Shown here: in pieces, positions 1 through 7,853 of the stretch
Numbering within the stretch: the stretch's first letter is position 1
Layout of the letters: the number at the start of each line of letters is the position of its first letter
Assembly (NCBI RefSeq): GCF_015690355.1
Contig: NZ_JADPRT010000005.1
Coordinates: 62,001-126,000 of the forward strand
DNA length: 64,000 nt
DNA from: Streptacidiphilus fuscans
GTDB taxonomy: Bacteria; Actinomycetota; Actinomycetes; Streptomycetales; Streptomycetaceae
Direction: 5' to 3'
Notes under the pieces: generated by a model
Seen by the model: only the letters and a program-made list of their open reading frames with translations
The model's database searches: none
What the model was told of the DNA's origin: nothing
Position numbers and translations under genes: made by a program

Positions 1-499
1 CTGCCGTCTCCTCGGTGAGGCCGACCATGCCGAGCAGCGGCCGCAGCACCTCGTCCAGGAGGTCGACCACCGGGTTGAACAACACCAGTCCGGAGTACGA
101 CGGTTGACCGTCTGCGGGCGAGTCGTGCGCAACCGTCAGCGCGAGCTGGCCGCCCGACGAGCCGCCCCCCAGGAAGAACGGCGCGTCGGCGAGGCCCTGC
201 TCCTTGGCGAGCCTGCGGACGTGCCGGACGGCGGCCCGCGCGTCCTCGACACAGTCGCCCAGCGTCTGTGCGCCGCCGCCGAGCAGCCGGTACGCGGCGC
301 TGAACGTGAGCACCCCGGCGGCTGCGAGCACCCGGCCCTGGGGGGCAAACTGCTCCGGGCCTCCCGACCGCCAGCCGCCGCCGTGGAAGAGGACCGCGAC
401 GGCGCGGACAGGGGCGTCCGTCGGGGCGTAGCCGAGCAGCGGCAGCGCGGTTCCGCCGGGGGACGTGTGGTGGGTGTGGATCTCGGTGTGGTCGCTCAT
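1..499 (-). CDS. alpha/beta hydrolase, HSL/esterase type (3' end outside window)
   Basis: The N-terminal 166 residues are visible; the rest lies beyond the left edge. The oxyanion-hole motif HGGG sits at residues 39-42 and a nucleophile elbow GGSSG near residue 112, as in hormone-sensitive-lipase-type esterases that cleave short acyl esters. The catalytic Asp and His would be in the missing part. The ATG overlaps the TGA of the upstream MFS gene (ATGA), so it is translationally coupled as third gene of the sulfatase-MFS-hydrolase operon. A role in deacylating an imported sulfated or acylated substrate is inferred from context. Confidence 0.85.
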   Translation of the reverse strand, partial: MSDHTEIHTHHTSPGGTALPLLGYAPTDAPVRAVAVLFHGGGWRSGGPEQFAPQGRVLAAAGVLTFSAAYRLLGGGAQTLGDCVEDARAAVRHVRRLAKEQGLADAPFFLGGGSSGGQLALTVAHDSPADGQPSYSGLVLFNPVVDLLDEVLRPLLGMVGLTEETA

Positions 500-1845
500 G
501 GCTGTTCCGTTGCGGTCGAGTGGAGTGGGGCACAGGTCTCGTCCGTGGCGGCCCGCATGGCGCGGGCCTCACGGCGCAGGGGGCGGTAGATCGTGGTCAT
601 GAAGAGCCCGTTGGCGAAGGTGAGCACGACGATCAGCCAGAGCACGGCGGTGCGCAGCCCGAAGGCGGACCCGGCGTAGCCGATGGCGAGGGTGCTGAGC
701 GCCCAGCCGGCCGACTCGGCCGACAGCATGAGCGCGAAGGCCGCACTGCGCGTCTCGGGGCGCGCCACGGCCATCAGGATCGGACGGTTGCAGCCGGGGT
801 TGAAGCCCTGGAGCACGCCGACGCCGCAGAACAGCAGGACGTACCAGCCGATCGAGGGCCAGGCCACCTGGGTCGCCAGCAGTGCGACCAACCCCCAACC
901 GACCGTGGCCAGTTGCCAGGTCAGCAGCCGTCCGGTGTCGGGCAGCCGACGCTGGGCCCGGTCCACGACGACGCCGCCGATCGCCGTCCCGGCGAGGTAG
1001 CACAGCGAGGCCGGGGCGCTGACCAGCGACGACTCGGCGTTGCTGAAGTGGAAGACGTCGACGAGGTAGACCACGCCGAAGCTGAGCAGGGCGAGCTGGG
1101 TGTTGAACAGCCGCTGCACCAGGATCAGCCGGATCGTGCTGCTGCCCAGCAGCTCCCGCACGACGGGCCAGGTCAGCGTGGTCCCGCCGAAGCGCCGACG
1201 GTCCTCGCCGACCTGCTCCGCCGCCCCGACGCCGGGGTCGCGGAAGAACGCGGCCACCAGCACGCCGAACAGGACGGTCACCCCGCCGGAGGTGAAGAAG
1301 CCGTAGCGCCAGCCGTCGTGGACGCGGGAGAGCAGGCCGAGGACCGGGCTGACGACCGCGAGCAGGACGGCCACCCCCGCGTACAGGTAGCCGGCCGCGC
1401 GGCCCCGGCGGGTGTCGTCGAACATGTCGGCGAGGATGCCGTTGACCAGCACGCTGCCGCCCGCGAACCCGGCGGAGGCCACCGTCGCGAGGACCAGTAG
1501 CTGGACGTAGTTCTGCGCGAGTCCGGCGGCGACGCTCCACAGGCCCCACAGGCCGGAGCTGACGACGAGCACGGTCTTGCGGCTCATCCGCTGCGCGAGC
1601 ATCACCCACAGCGGTCCGGTCACCATCCCCGCCACCTTGCCCGCCGCGACCAGCGCGCCGAGTGCGGACAGCGGCAGTCCGAGCGCGCTGCGCAGGGCCG
1701 GGAAGAGCACCGAGACGACGCTGGACTCGCTGCTGTCCATGCTGATCAGCCCGCTGAGCAGCGCGAGCTGACGCCAACTGCCGGGTCTCGCCGCCGCCTT
1801 GGCCGTGGCCGGGGCGGCGGCGAGGGCGGTTCTCTCGTCCGCCAT
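496..1845 (-). CDS. MFS transporter
   Basis: A 449-residue protein with about 12 hydrophobic helices and a short hydrophilic N-terminus. The conserved MFS loop between helices 2 and 3 is visible as a basic MSRKT-type stretch. I chose the ATG preceded by AGGAGGT at 6 nt; the frame stays open far upstream but that extension lies inside the sulfatase gene. It is a cytoplasmic-membrane secondary transporter of unknown substrate. Its place between a sulfatase and an esterase suggests uptake of a sulfated compound or export of its product. The stop overlaps the start of the hydrolase. Confidence 0.87.
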   Translation of the reverse strand: MADERTALAAAPATAKAAARPGSWRQLALLSGLISMDSSESSVVSVLFPALRSALGLPLSALGALVAAGKVAGMVTGPLWVMLAQRMSRKTVLVVSSGLWGLWSVAAGLAQNYVQLLVLATVASAGFAGGSVLVNGILADMFDDTRRGRAAGYLYAGVAVLLAVVSPVLGLLSRVHDGWRYGFFTSGGVTVLFGVLVAAFFRDPGVGAAEQVGEDRRRFGGTTLTWPVVRELLGSSTIRLILVQRLFNTQLALLSFGVVYLVDVFHFSNAESSLVSAPASLCYLAGTAIGGVVVDRAQRRLPDTGRLLTWQLATVGWGLVALLATQVAWPSIGWYVLLFCGVGVLQGFNPGCNRPILMAVARPETRSAAFALMLSAESAGWALSTLAIGYAGSAFGLRTAVLWLIVVLTFANGLFMTTIYRPLRREARAMRAATDETCAPLHSTATEQP

Positions 1846-1895
1846 GGGCGTACCTCCTGTGGTGGTTCGGGTCAGCGGACGGGTCAGCGAACGGG

Positions 1896-3464
1896 TCAGG
1901 CGGACGGGTTCCCGGCAGAGCGCGCCATCAGTTCCTGCCAGCGGCCGACGAGTCGGGGCAGCATGGGCTGCTCGGGGGCGTGCCAGGAGACCGGCACGGT
2001 GAGGTGCGCGAGGCGGGCTTCGAGGTCCTCGGCGAGGTGGGCGCGGCCGGTGTCGCGCAGGTGCTGCGCGTACCGGACGGGGTCGTTGTACTGCGGTCCG
2101 GTCTGCAGGGTGGCCTGCATCGGGTCCGGCAGCGCCCCGGGGCGTCCGGCGTAGGTGTGCCACCACTCGGACAGGTGCGCGCGCATCCGGGTGGCCAGCT
2201 CCGGTTCCGCGTCGAGCAGGTCGCGGGTGAGGTGGGGGTCGGCGGTGACGTCGAAGAGCTGCTCCCACTCGGCGCGGAAGCAACCCGGGTGGTACGTGCG
2301 GATGTAGAGGTGGTCGCGGGTGCGGACGGCGCGCTGGTAGGTGTGCGCGCCGTGCCCGAGGACCAGGTACTCGCGCGAGGCTATCTCCTCGCCGCGGACG
2401 GCCGGGGCGAAGGACGTGCCCTGCCAGCCGTGCGGGATCGGCAGGCCGAGCAGCTCGCACAGCGTCGGGGCGAGGTCGATGTTGTAGAGCAGCGCGTCGT
2501 TGCGCCGCGCGTCCTCCGGCAGGGTGTCGGTGACGCCGGGCCAGTGGAAGACCAGCGGGAGGCGGTGGGTGGGCTCGTTGGCCAGGCCGTGCTCGGCGTA
2601 GGAGCCGTTCTCGCCGAAGGACTCGCCGTGGTCGGCGCTGACGATGACGGCGGTCTCCTGCTCGATGCCGAGCTCCGCCAGGGTGGCCATCAGCTGCCCG
2701 AAGTGGTGGTCCCAGTAGGCGATCGCGCCGTCGAAGCCGTTGATCAGGTGCTCGAAGTCGGCACGGTCACGGACGGCGTCGGGCATGTTGTGCGGCACCG
2801 GGGACCGGCTGACGCCGCCCTGCGCCGTGTGGTGGAGGTCGAGCGCGCTGCGCGGGCCGTAGACCTCGGCGTGGGCGGCGATGGTCTCCTCGTCGGGCCA
2901 GGCCTGGACGGGGCCTGATGCGGCCATCCGCTCCGTCCACTCGACGGGCTGGGTGTAGTCGGTGTGGGGGTCCCAGTAGGTCAGGTGCAGGTACCAGTCG
3001 TCCTGGTCCGCGTGGCGGCGGATCCAGTCGATGGCGGCACGGTTGACGTCCGCGGCCTCCTCGTCACCGAAGTTGGCCGTGGCCCGGACGGACTCGCGGA
3101 AGTTGCCGTGGAAGAAGTAGGCGCGGTGGCGCTCGGCGAACACCGAGACGGCGGCGGTGTAGTAGCCGCCCCAGCCGAGCGTCTGGCCGAGCAGCGGCCG
3201 GTCGGGTTCGGGGCCGTGGCCGGCGTCCATCCGGAACTGCGCGGCGGCGCCGAAGTGTCCGACGACGCCGTTGGTGATGCCGAACTGGCCGCTGGTCAGC
3301 GCGGTGCGCGACGGCAGGCAGGGTGAGTCGGAGCAGTAGTAGCGGTCGAAGACGACGGACCTGTCCGCCAGCTTCTGCAGGTTCGGGGTGGTGGGGCGGT
3401 GGTAGCCGTACGGGGTCGTGTGGTCGGCCCGCAGGGTGTCCACGTCCACATAGATGATGCGCAA
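1896..3464 (-). CDS. formylglycine-dependent sulfatase
   Basis: A 522-residue arylsulfatase/alkaline-phosphatase-superfamily enzyme that hydrolyses sulfate esters. The maturation motif CLPSR starts at Cys49, the residue an FGE oxidises to formylglycine. Metal-ligand regions are visible: VDVDTLRAD at residues 6-14 and SADHGES in the middle. No signal peptide is seen, so it is probably cytoplasmic. The start is TTG with GGGAG about 6 nt upstream; the shadow frame 3064-3519 was not used. It is the first gene of a leftward operon with the MFS and hydrolase genes, and diverges from a second sulfatase whose operon encodes the FGE. Confidence 0.88.
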   Translation of the reverse strand: MRIIYVDVDTLRADHTTPYGYHRPTTPNLQKLADRSVVFDRYYCSDSPCLPSRTALTSGQFGITNGVVGHFGAAAQFRMDAGHGPEPDRPLLGQTLGWGGYYTAAVSVFAERHRAYFFHGNFRESVRATANFGDEEAADVNRAAIDWIRRHADQDDWYLHLTYWDPHTDYTQPVEWTERMAASGPVQAWPDEETIAAHAEVYGPRSALDLHHTAQGGVSRSPVPHNMPDAVRDRADFEHLINGFDGAIAYWDHHFGQLMATLAELGIEQETAVIVSADHGESFGENGSYAEHGLANEPTHRLPLVFHWPGVTDTLPEDARRNDALLYNIDLAPTLCELLGLPIPHGWQGTSFAPAVRGEEIASREYLVLGHGAHTYQRAVRTRDHLYIRTYHPGCFRAEWEQLFDVTADPHLTRDLLDAEPELATRMRAHLSEWWHTYAGRPGALPDPMQATLQTGPQYNDPVRYAQHLRDTGRAHLAEDLEARLAHLTVPVSWHAPEQPMLPRLVGRWQELMARSAGNPSA

Positions 3465-3682
3465 CGGGGTCTCCCGGGAACGTGCGTTCCTGCAGTGTGT
3501 TCCTGCGTTGTTCCTGCATTATGTTCCTGCGTAGTTAGCTAGAGGATTCCCAGCCGCTCATCCAGGTGTCAATACCTGAAGCCATGCTCATAACTTTCCA
3601 GGCTTCCGGATCCTCGATCTATGTTCTAGCGTCTATAGCGATCACCCCAGTTGTGCCGGCATCGCGACGGAGGCGGAATCCC
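3465..3682. promoter_or_regulatory. divergent promoter region between two sulfatase genes
   Basis: This 218-base region separates the TTG start of the leftward sulfatase from the GTG start of the rightward one and must hold both promoters. It is noticeably less GC-rich than its surroundings. It contains a cluster of four direct repeats (listed separately) and an AT-rich tract near 3530-3650. The PadR and TetR genes downstream are candidate regulators. No classic PadR half-site pair was found with certainty. Confidence 0.6.
3486..3530. repeat. four GTTCCTGC direct repeats, possible operator array
   Basis: GTTCCTGC occurs at 3486-3493, 3499-3506, 3510-3517 and 3523-3530, so starts are 13, 11 and 13 bases apart. 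Regular spacing near one helical turn and a location just upstream of the leftward sulfatase suggest a binding array for an activator or repressor. The sequence shows the repeats; the function is inferred. Confidence 0.55.
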
Positions 3683-5476
3683 GTGAAAGCCCTGATGGTC
3701 ATGTTCGACACGCTCAACCGGCGCTATCTGCCGCCGTACGGCGCGGAGGGCGTGCACGCGCCCCACTTCACCCGGCTCGCCGAGCGCACCGCCGTCTTCG
3801 ACACCTGCTACGCGGGCAGCATGCCGTGCATGCCGGCCCGCCGTGAGCTGCACTCCGGGCGTTACAACTTCCTGCACCGCGGCTGGGGCCCGCTGGAGCC
3901 CTTCGACGACTCGACGCCGCAGTTGCTCGGCGAGAACGGCGTCTACACGCACCTCGTCACCGACCACCAGCACTACTGGGAGGACGGCGGCGCGACCTAC
4001 CACAACCGCTTCCGCAGCTACGAGTTCTTCCGGGGGCAGGAGGGCGACCCCTGGAAGGGGCAGGTCGCCGACCCCGAGATCCCCGAGTCCCCGCACGCGA
4101 TGCACGCGCCCGCCTGGCGTCAGGACTGGGTCAACCGTCAGTACCTCACCGACGAGGCCGACCATCCGCAGACCCGCACCTTCGACGCGGGCTTGGACTT
4201 CCTGCGCACCAACCACGCCGAGGACGACTGGTTCCTGCAGATCGAGACCTTCGACCCGCACGAGCCGTTCTTCAGCTACGAGCGCCACAAGGCCCACTAC
4301 CCGCACCCCTACGACGGTCCGCACTTCGACTGGCCCGACTACCGACGCGTCCTGGAGACCCCCGACCAGGTCGAGCACGCGCGGCTGGAGTACTCGGCGC
4401 TGCTGAGCATGTGCGACGCGTCCCTCGGCCGGGTCCTCGACACCATGGACGAGCTGGAGCTGTGGGACGACACGATGCTGATCGTCTGCACCGACCACGG
4501 CCTGCTGCTCGGCGAGCGCGGCTGGTGGGGCAAGAACATCCAGCCCTGGTACGACGAGACGATCCACACCCCGCTCTTCGTCTGGGACCCGCGCAGCCGC
4601 GTCCAGGGCGAGCGGCGCTCGTCCCTGGTGCAGACGATCGACCTCGCGCCGACGCTGCTGGACTGGTTCGGCCTCACGCCGACTCCCGACATGCAGGGCA
4701 GGCCGCTGCGGGAGACCGTCGCCACGGACGCGCCGGTGCGCGAGGCGGGCCTGTTCGGGTCCTTCGGCGGGCACGTCAGCGTCACCGACGGCCGCTACGT
4801 CTACATGCGGGCCGCGGCGTCACCGACGAACGGCCCGCTGTTCGAGCACACCCTGATGCCGACCCATATGCGGGGCCGGTTCTCCCCCGCGGAGCTGCGC
4901 AACGCCGAGCTGGTGGAGCCGTTCGCGTTCACCAAGCAGGTGCCCGTGCTGCGCACGCCCGGGGCCTCGATCAGCAACCCGTACTCGTTCGGCACGCTGC
5001 TGTTCGACCTGGAGACCGACCCCGGCCAGGAGCGTCCGCTGGTCGACGACGCGGTGGAACTGCGGATGGCCGAACTGCTGGTCGACCTGCTGCGGGCCTC
5101 TGACGCGCCCGCGTCGCAGTACGAGCGCCTCGGCCTGCCCGCGACCGGACCGGTGACGGAGGATCACCTGCTCGCCCGCGTCCAGCAGCCGCAGGTGGAG
5201 CTCGGCCTGCGGCCCGCGCCACGCCCGGAGGAATTCCCGACCGGACCGCGCAGCGTGCACACGAAGATCGCCGACCTGCTGGCGGACCCGGGCGCGGAGC
5301 AGGTGCTGCGTGCCGAGTTCGGCGGCCTGCTGGACGGGCCCTTCGCGTCCGTCCTCGGCGGGCTCACCCTGCTGCACCTGGCCGCCACCGTCGTCGGGAT
5401 GCTGCCCACCGAGCGGCTGCGCGCGCTCTCAGACCGGCTCACCGCGCTCGAACCCGTCCACGCCGGGCAGAACTGA
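3683..5476 (+). CDS. formylglycine-dependent sulfatase
   Basis: A 597-residue sulfatase with the maturation motif CMPAR at Cys49, exactly the position of the Cys in the divergent sulfatase. The metal-binding start region FDTLNRRYLPPYG and a CTDHG motif near residue 274 match the family. I chose GTG 3683 because GGAGG lies 9 nt upstream and the protein then begins directly with the core beta strand; a longer reading from 3566 would run through the promoter region. The long C-terminal extension after the catalytic domain is unassigned. It is followed after 10 nt by its probable maturase FGE, so the two are one operon. Confidence 0.88.
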   Translation: MKALMVMFDTLNRRYLPPYGAEGVHAPHFTRLAERTAVFDTCYAGSMPCMPARRELHSGRYNFLHRGWGPLEPFDDSTPQLLGENGVYTHLVTDHQHYWEDGGATYHNRFRSYEFFRGQEGDPWKGQVADPEIPESPHAMHAPAWRQDWVNRQYLTDEADHPQTRTFDAGLDFLRTNHAEDDWFLQIETFDPHEPFFSYERHKAHYPHPYDGPHFDWPDYRRVLETPDQVEHARLEYSALLSMCDASLGRVLDTMDELELWDDTMLIVCTDHGLLLGERGWWGKNIQPWYDETIHTPLFVWDPRSRVQGERRSSLVQTIDLAPTLLDWFGLTPTPDMQGRPLRETVATDAPVREAGLFGSFGGHVSVTDGRYVYMRAAASPTNGPLFEHTLMPTHMRGRFSPAELRNAELVEPFAFTKQVPVLRTPGASISNPYSFGTLLFDLETDPGQERPLVDDAVELRMAELLVDLLRASDAPASQYERLGLPATGPVTEDHLLARVQQPQVELGLRPAPRPEEFPTGPRSVHTKIADLLADPGAEQVLRAEFGGLLDGPFASVLGGLTLLHLAATVVGMLPTERLRALSDRLTALEPVHAGQN

Positions 5477-5486
5477 GGAGCGCCCC

Positions 5487-6524
5487 GTGCCGAGCTGCTG
5501 CACTCCAGGCCGCGCGCCACACGCCCACCCGCACGCCGGCGGCGCGGACGGGACAAGCGGCGCGGGCGGCGTCGAGCTGCTGCCCATGCCCACGGTTCCG
5601 CCGCGCCGCACTCCCGGCCCGGGGCTCGACTTCGTGGAGCTGCCCGGCGGCGAGTTCCTGATGGGCGACCCGTTCGACGAGGGCTACCCCGACGACGGCG
5701 AGCGCCCGGTCCACCGGGTCGTGCTCGCGCCCTTCGCCCTCGCGGCGACGACGGTGACCAACGCCGACTTCGCCGCGTTCGTCGCGGCGACCGGCCACCG
5801 CACCGACGCCGAGCGCTACGGCTCCTCGGCCGTCTTCCACTTGGCCCTGCGCGCCCCGCGACGGGACGTGCGGGGCCAGGCCCCGCGCACGCCGTGGTGG
5901 CTGGAGGTCGCGGGGGCCGACTGGGCGCACCCGGGCGGGCGGGACTCCTCCTGGCAGGAGCGGCCCGACCACCCCGTGGTGCACGTCTCCTGGGACGACG
6001 CGCTGGCCTTCTGCCGCTGGTCGGGCACCCGGCTGCCGACGGAGGCGGAGTGGGAGTACGCCGCCCGCGCGGGACACCGGGGCCGCCGCTACCCGTGGGG
6101 GGACGAACTCACGCCGGACGGCCGGGACTTGTGCAACATCTGGCACGGCGCCTTCCCCCACCGCAACACCCTGAGCGACGGCTACCTCACCACCGCGCCG
6201 GTCGGCGCCTTCCCACCCAACGACGTCGGCCTGTACGAGATGTCGGGCAACGTGTGGGAGTGGTGCGCCGACTGGTTCTCGCCCGCCTACTACCGCCGCT
6301 CCCCGCGCCACAACCCGCTCGGCCCGCGCAGCGGCCAGGCTCGGGTGATCCGGGGCGGCTCCTACCTGTGCCACGACAGCTACTGCAACCGCTACCGCCT
6401 CGCCGCACGCTCGGCCAACACCCCCGATTCCTCCACCGGCAACTGCGGCTTCCGTGTGGTCCGCGACCGGGCACCCGCTATCGTGACCCCGACCAGCTCG
6501 ACCACGACGACGCCCGCCTGCTGA
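5487..6524 (+). CDS. formylglycine-generating enzyme (FGE/SUMF1 family)
   Basis: A 345-residue copper-dependent oxidase-family protein that converts the sulfatase motif Cys to formylglycine. The FGE fold signature starts at FVELPGGEFLMG (residues 49-60) and continues with RLPTEAEWEYAAR (182-194) and MSGNVWEWCADW (252-263). The copper/catalytic Cys pair corresponds to Cys295 and Cys300 in YLCHDSYCNRYR. The start is GTG with GAGGAG 6 nt upstream; the N-terminal 40 residues are low-complexity. Its place directly behind a Cys-type sulfatase supports the assignment and implies that both sulfatases here are matured by it. Confidence 0.93.
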   Translation: MPSCCTPGRAPHAHPHAGGADGTSGAGGVELLPMPTVPPRRTPGPGLDFVELPGGEFLMGDPFDEGYPDDGERPVHRVVLAPFALAATTVTNADFAAFVAATGHRTDAERYGSSAVFHLALRAPRRDVRGQAPRTPWWLEVAGADWAHPGGRDSSWQERPDHPVVHVSWDDALAFCRWSGTRLPTEAEWEYAARAGHRGRRYPWGDELTPDGRDLCNIWHGAFPHRNTLSDGYLTTAPVGAFPPNDVGLYEMSGNVWEWCADWFSPAYYRRSPRHNPLGPRSGQARVIRGGSYLCHDSYCNRYRLAARSANTPDSSTGNCGFRVVRDRAPAIVTPTSSTTTTPAC

Positions 6525-6546
6525 CCGCCCCTGAGGACCTCCACCG

Positions 6547-7164
6547 ATGCGCCTGGAACACGTCATCCTCGGCCTGCTGGCCGTGCGCCCGTTCTCGGGC
6601 TACGACATGCGCAAGTGGATGGAAGGCAAGGGCAAGTACCTCGGCTACGAGGTCCAGCTCCCGCAGATCTACCGCACGCTCCCCAAGCTGGTCGCCAACG
6701 GCTGGGCGGAGTTCGACGTGGACCCGCGCGAGGGAAGGCCGGACGCCAAGGTCTACCGGATCACCGAGGCCGGCCGGGAGGAACTGCTCGCCTGGGCGCG
6801 CTCCCCCTACGAACCCTCGCCCTCCATGGCCGACAGCGACTTCCGACTGCGGTTCCTCTTCACGGGCCAGCTCGGGCCGGAGTTCGCGCTGGACCTGCTG
6901 CGCACCGAGATCGACTACCGGATCGCCCACGTCGGCGGTCCGGGCTGGCTGGACTTCCACGTCACGGAGACCTCTCCCGACTCACTGGTCGACGCCGCGT
7001 GGGCCAACTCGCTGCACCTGGCCGCCCACGAGTTCGGGTACAGCACCATGGCCTCCTACATCGCCTGGCTGCAACTGACCCTGGCCCGGCTCGAAGTCCA
7101 GGCGGGCCTGCCGCCGAGCCGCACCCCCTACCGGGGTCGGCCGGAAGAGGCCCCGGGCTCCTGA
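6547..7164 (+). CDS. PadR-family transcriptional regulator
   Basis: A 205-residue protein with the N-terminal PadR winged helix: MRLEHVILGLLAVRPFSGYDM, a recognition region around QLPQIYRTLPKL, and the wing GRPDAKVYRITEAGREEL. The C-terminal half is the helical dimerisation domain. It follows FGE by 22 nt and is the last gene of the sulfatase-FGE operon, so autoregulation of the divergent sulfatase promoters is likely but not shown. Its stop codon is inside a hairpin that probably ends the transcript. Confidence 0.9.
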   Translation: MRLEHVILGLLAVRPFSGYDMRKWMEGKGKYLGYEVQLPQIYRTLPKLVANGWAEFDVDPREGRPDAKVYRITEAGREELLAWARSPYEPSPSMADSDFRLRFLFTGQLGPEFALDLLRTEIDYRIAHVGGPGWLDFHVTETSPDSLVDAAWANSLHLAAHEFGYSTMASYIAWLQLTLARLEVQAGLPPSRTPYRGRPEEAPGS

Positions 7165-7170
7165 GCCCGG
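7153..7170. terminator. hairpin between convergent PadR and TetR genes
   Basis: CCGGGCTC and GAGCCCGG form a perfect 8-bp stem with a 2-nt loop, overlapping the PadR stop codon. It can act as a bidirectional terminator-like structure between the convergent genes. No T-run follows, which is usual in high-GC actinomycetes. Confidence 0.5.
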
Positions 7171-7193
7171 CCGCCCTCCCTCCTGAGGAACCG

Positions 7194-7817
7194 TCACTTC
7201 CCTTGCCGCGCCACCAGACCCGCGACCAGGACATCACGCAGGGCAGCGATGTCGGCGGCCATGTCGATCCCGGGTTCCAGCAGCCACTGGAGCTGGAGTC
7301 CGTCGGTCGCGGCCAGCAGAATCCGGGCCACCCAGTCCGCGTCCACCCGCGAGGGGGCCGGCCTGTCCGCCGTCGGCTTCCGGCCCTCGGGGCGGGCGGC
7401 GTCGACGGTGACCCACTCGGCGAGGCTGGAGCGGATGGTGGCGTACCGCTCGGTAAACCAGTCGTGGGCGGGGTGCTCCGGTTCGGCAGCAGCCGCGGCG
7501 ACGTCCACGAAGAGCTTGACCAGGCCCGGGGTCGACGCGTTGGCCGCCACGATCCGCAGGCCCGCCTCGGGGTCGAGGCGGGCGTCGCCGAACGCGTCGC
7601 GCGCGGCGGCCTCCCGGGCTTCGAGCACGGCGGCAAGCAGCGCCTCGCGGTTGCCGAAGTGGTGCAGCACCCCCGCGTCGGTCATCCCGACGCGTGAGGC
7701 GATGTCCCGCACCGAGACCTTGCGGCTGCCGGCCTCCGCGTAGGCGGCCAGCGCGGCGTCGAGGATCTGCTTCCGCTTCGCCGAGGTCTTGGCATAGGGC
7801 CCACGTGCTGCGCTCAT
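7194..7817 (-). CDS. TetR-family regulator, GH3-linked
   Basis: A 207-residue TetR/AcrR regulator. The N-terminal HTH covers about residues 12-60 (KRKQILDAALAAYAEAG, then VGMTDAGVLHHFGNREALL). It starts 36 nt downstream of the GH3 gene on the same strand, so it is probably the second gene of that operon and controls it. The C-terminal core contains TPGLVKLFVD and HPAHDWF, which recur almost unchanged in the TetR at 31192-31743, so the two are members of one subfamily placed beside glycosidases. Confidence 0.9.
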   Translation of the reverse strand: MSAARGPYAKTSAKRKQILDAALAAYAEAGSRKVSVRDIASRVGMTDAGVLHHFGNREALLAAVLEAREAAARDAFGDARLDPEAGLRIVAANASTPGLVKLFVDVAAAAAEPEHPAHDWFTERYATIRSSLAEWVTVDAARPEGRKPTADRPAPSRVDADWVARILLAATDGLQLQWLLEPGIDMAADIAALRDVLVAGLVARQGK

Positions 7818-7853
7818 GGCCGCGAGTCTAATCTCGGGCCGGTCCTGCCTTGA

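Noticed and set aside
1846..2460. N-terminal extension of the MFS gene into the sulfatase gene, suggesting a fusion
   Set aside because: The extension is Arg/Pro-rich antisense-like sequence and a strong AGGAGGT site precedes the internal ATG at 1845.
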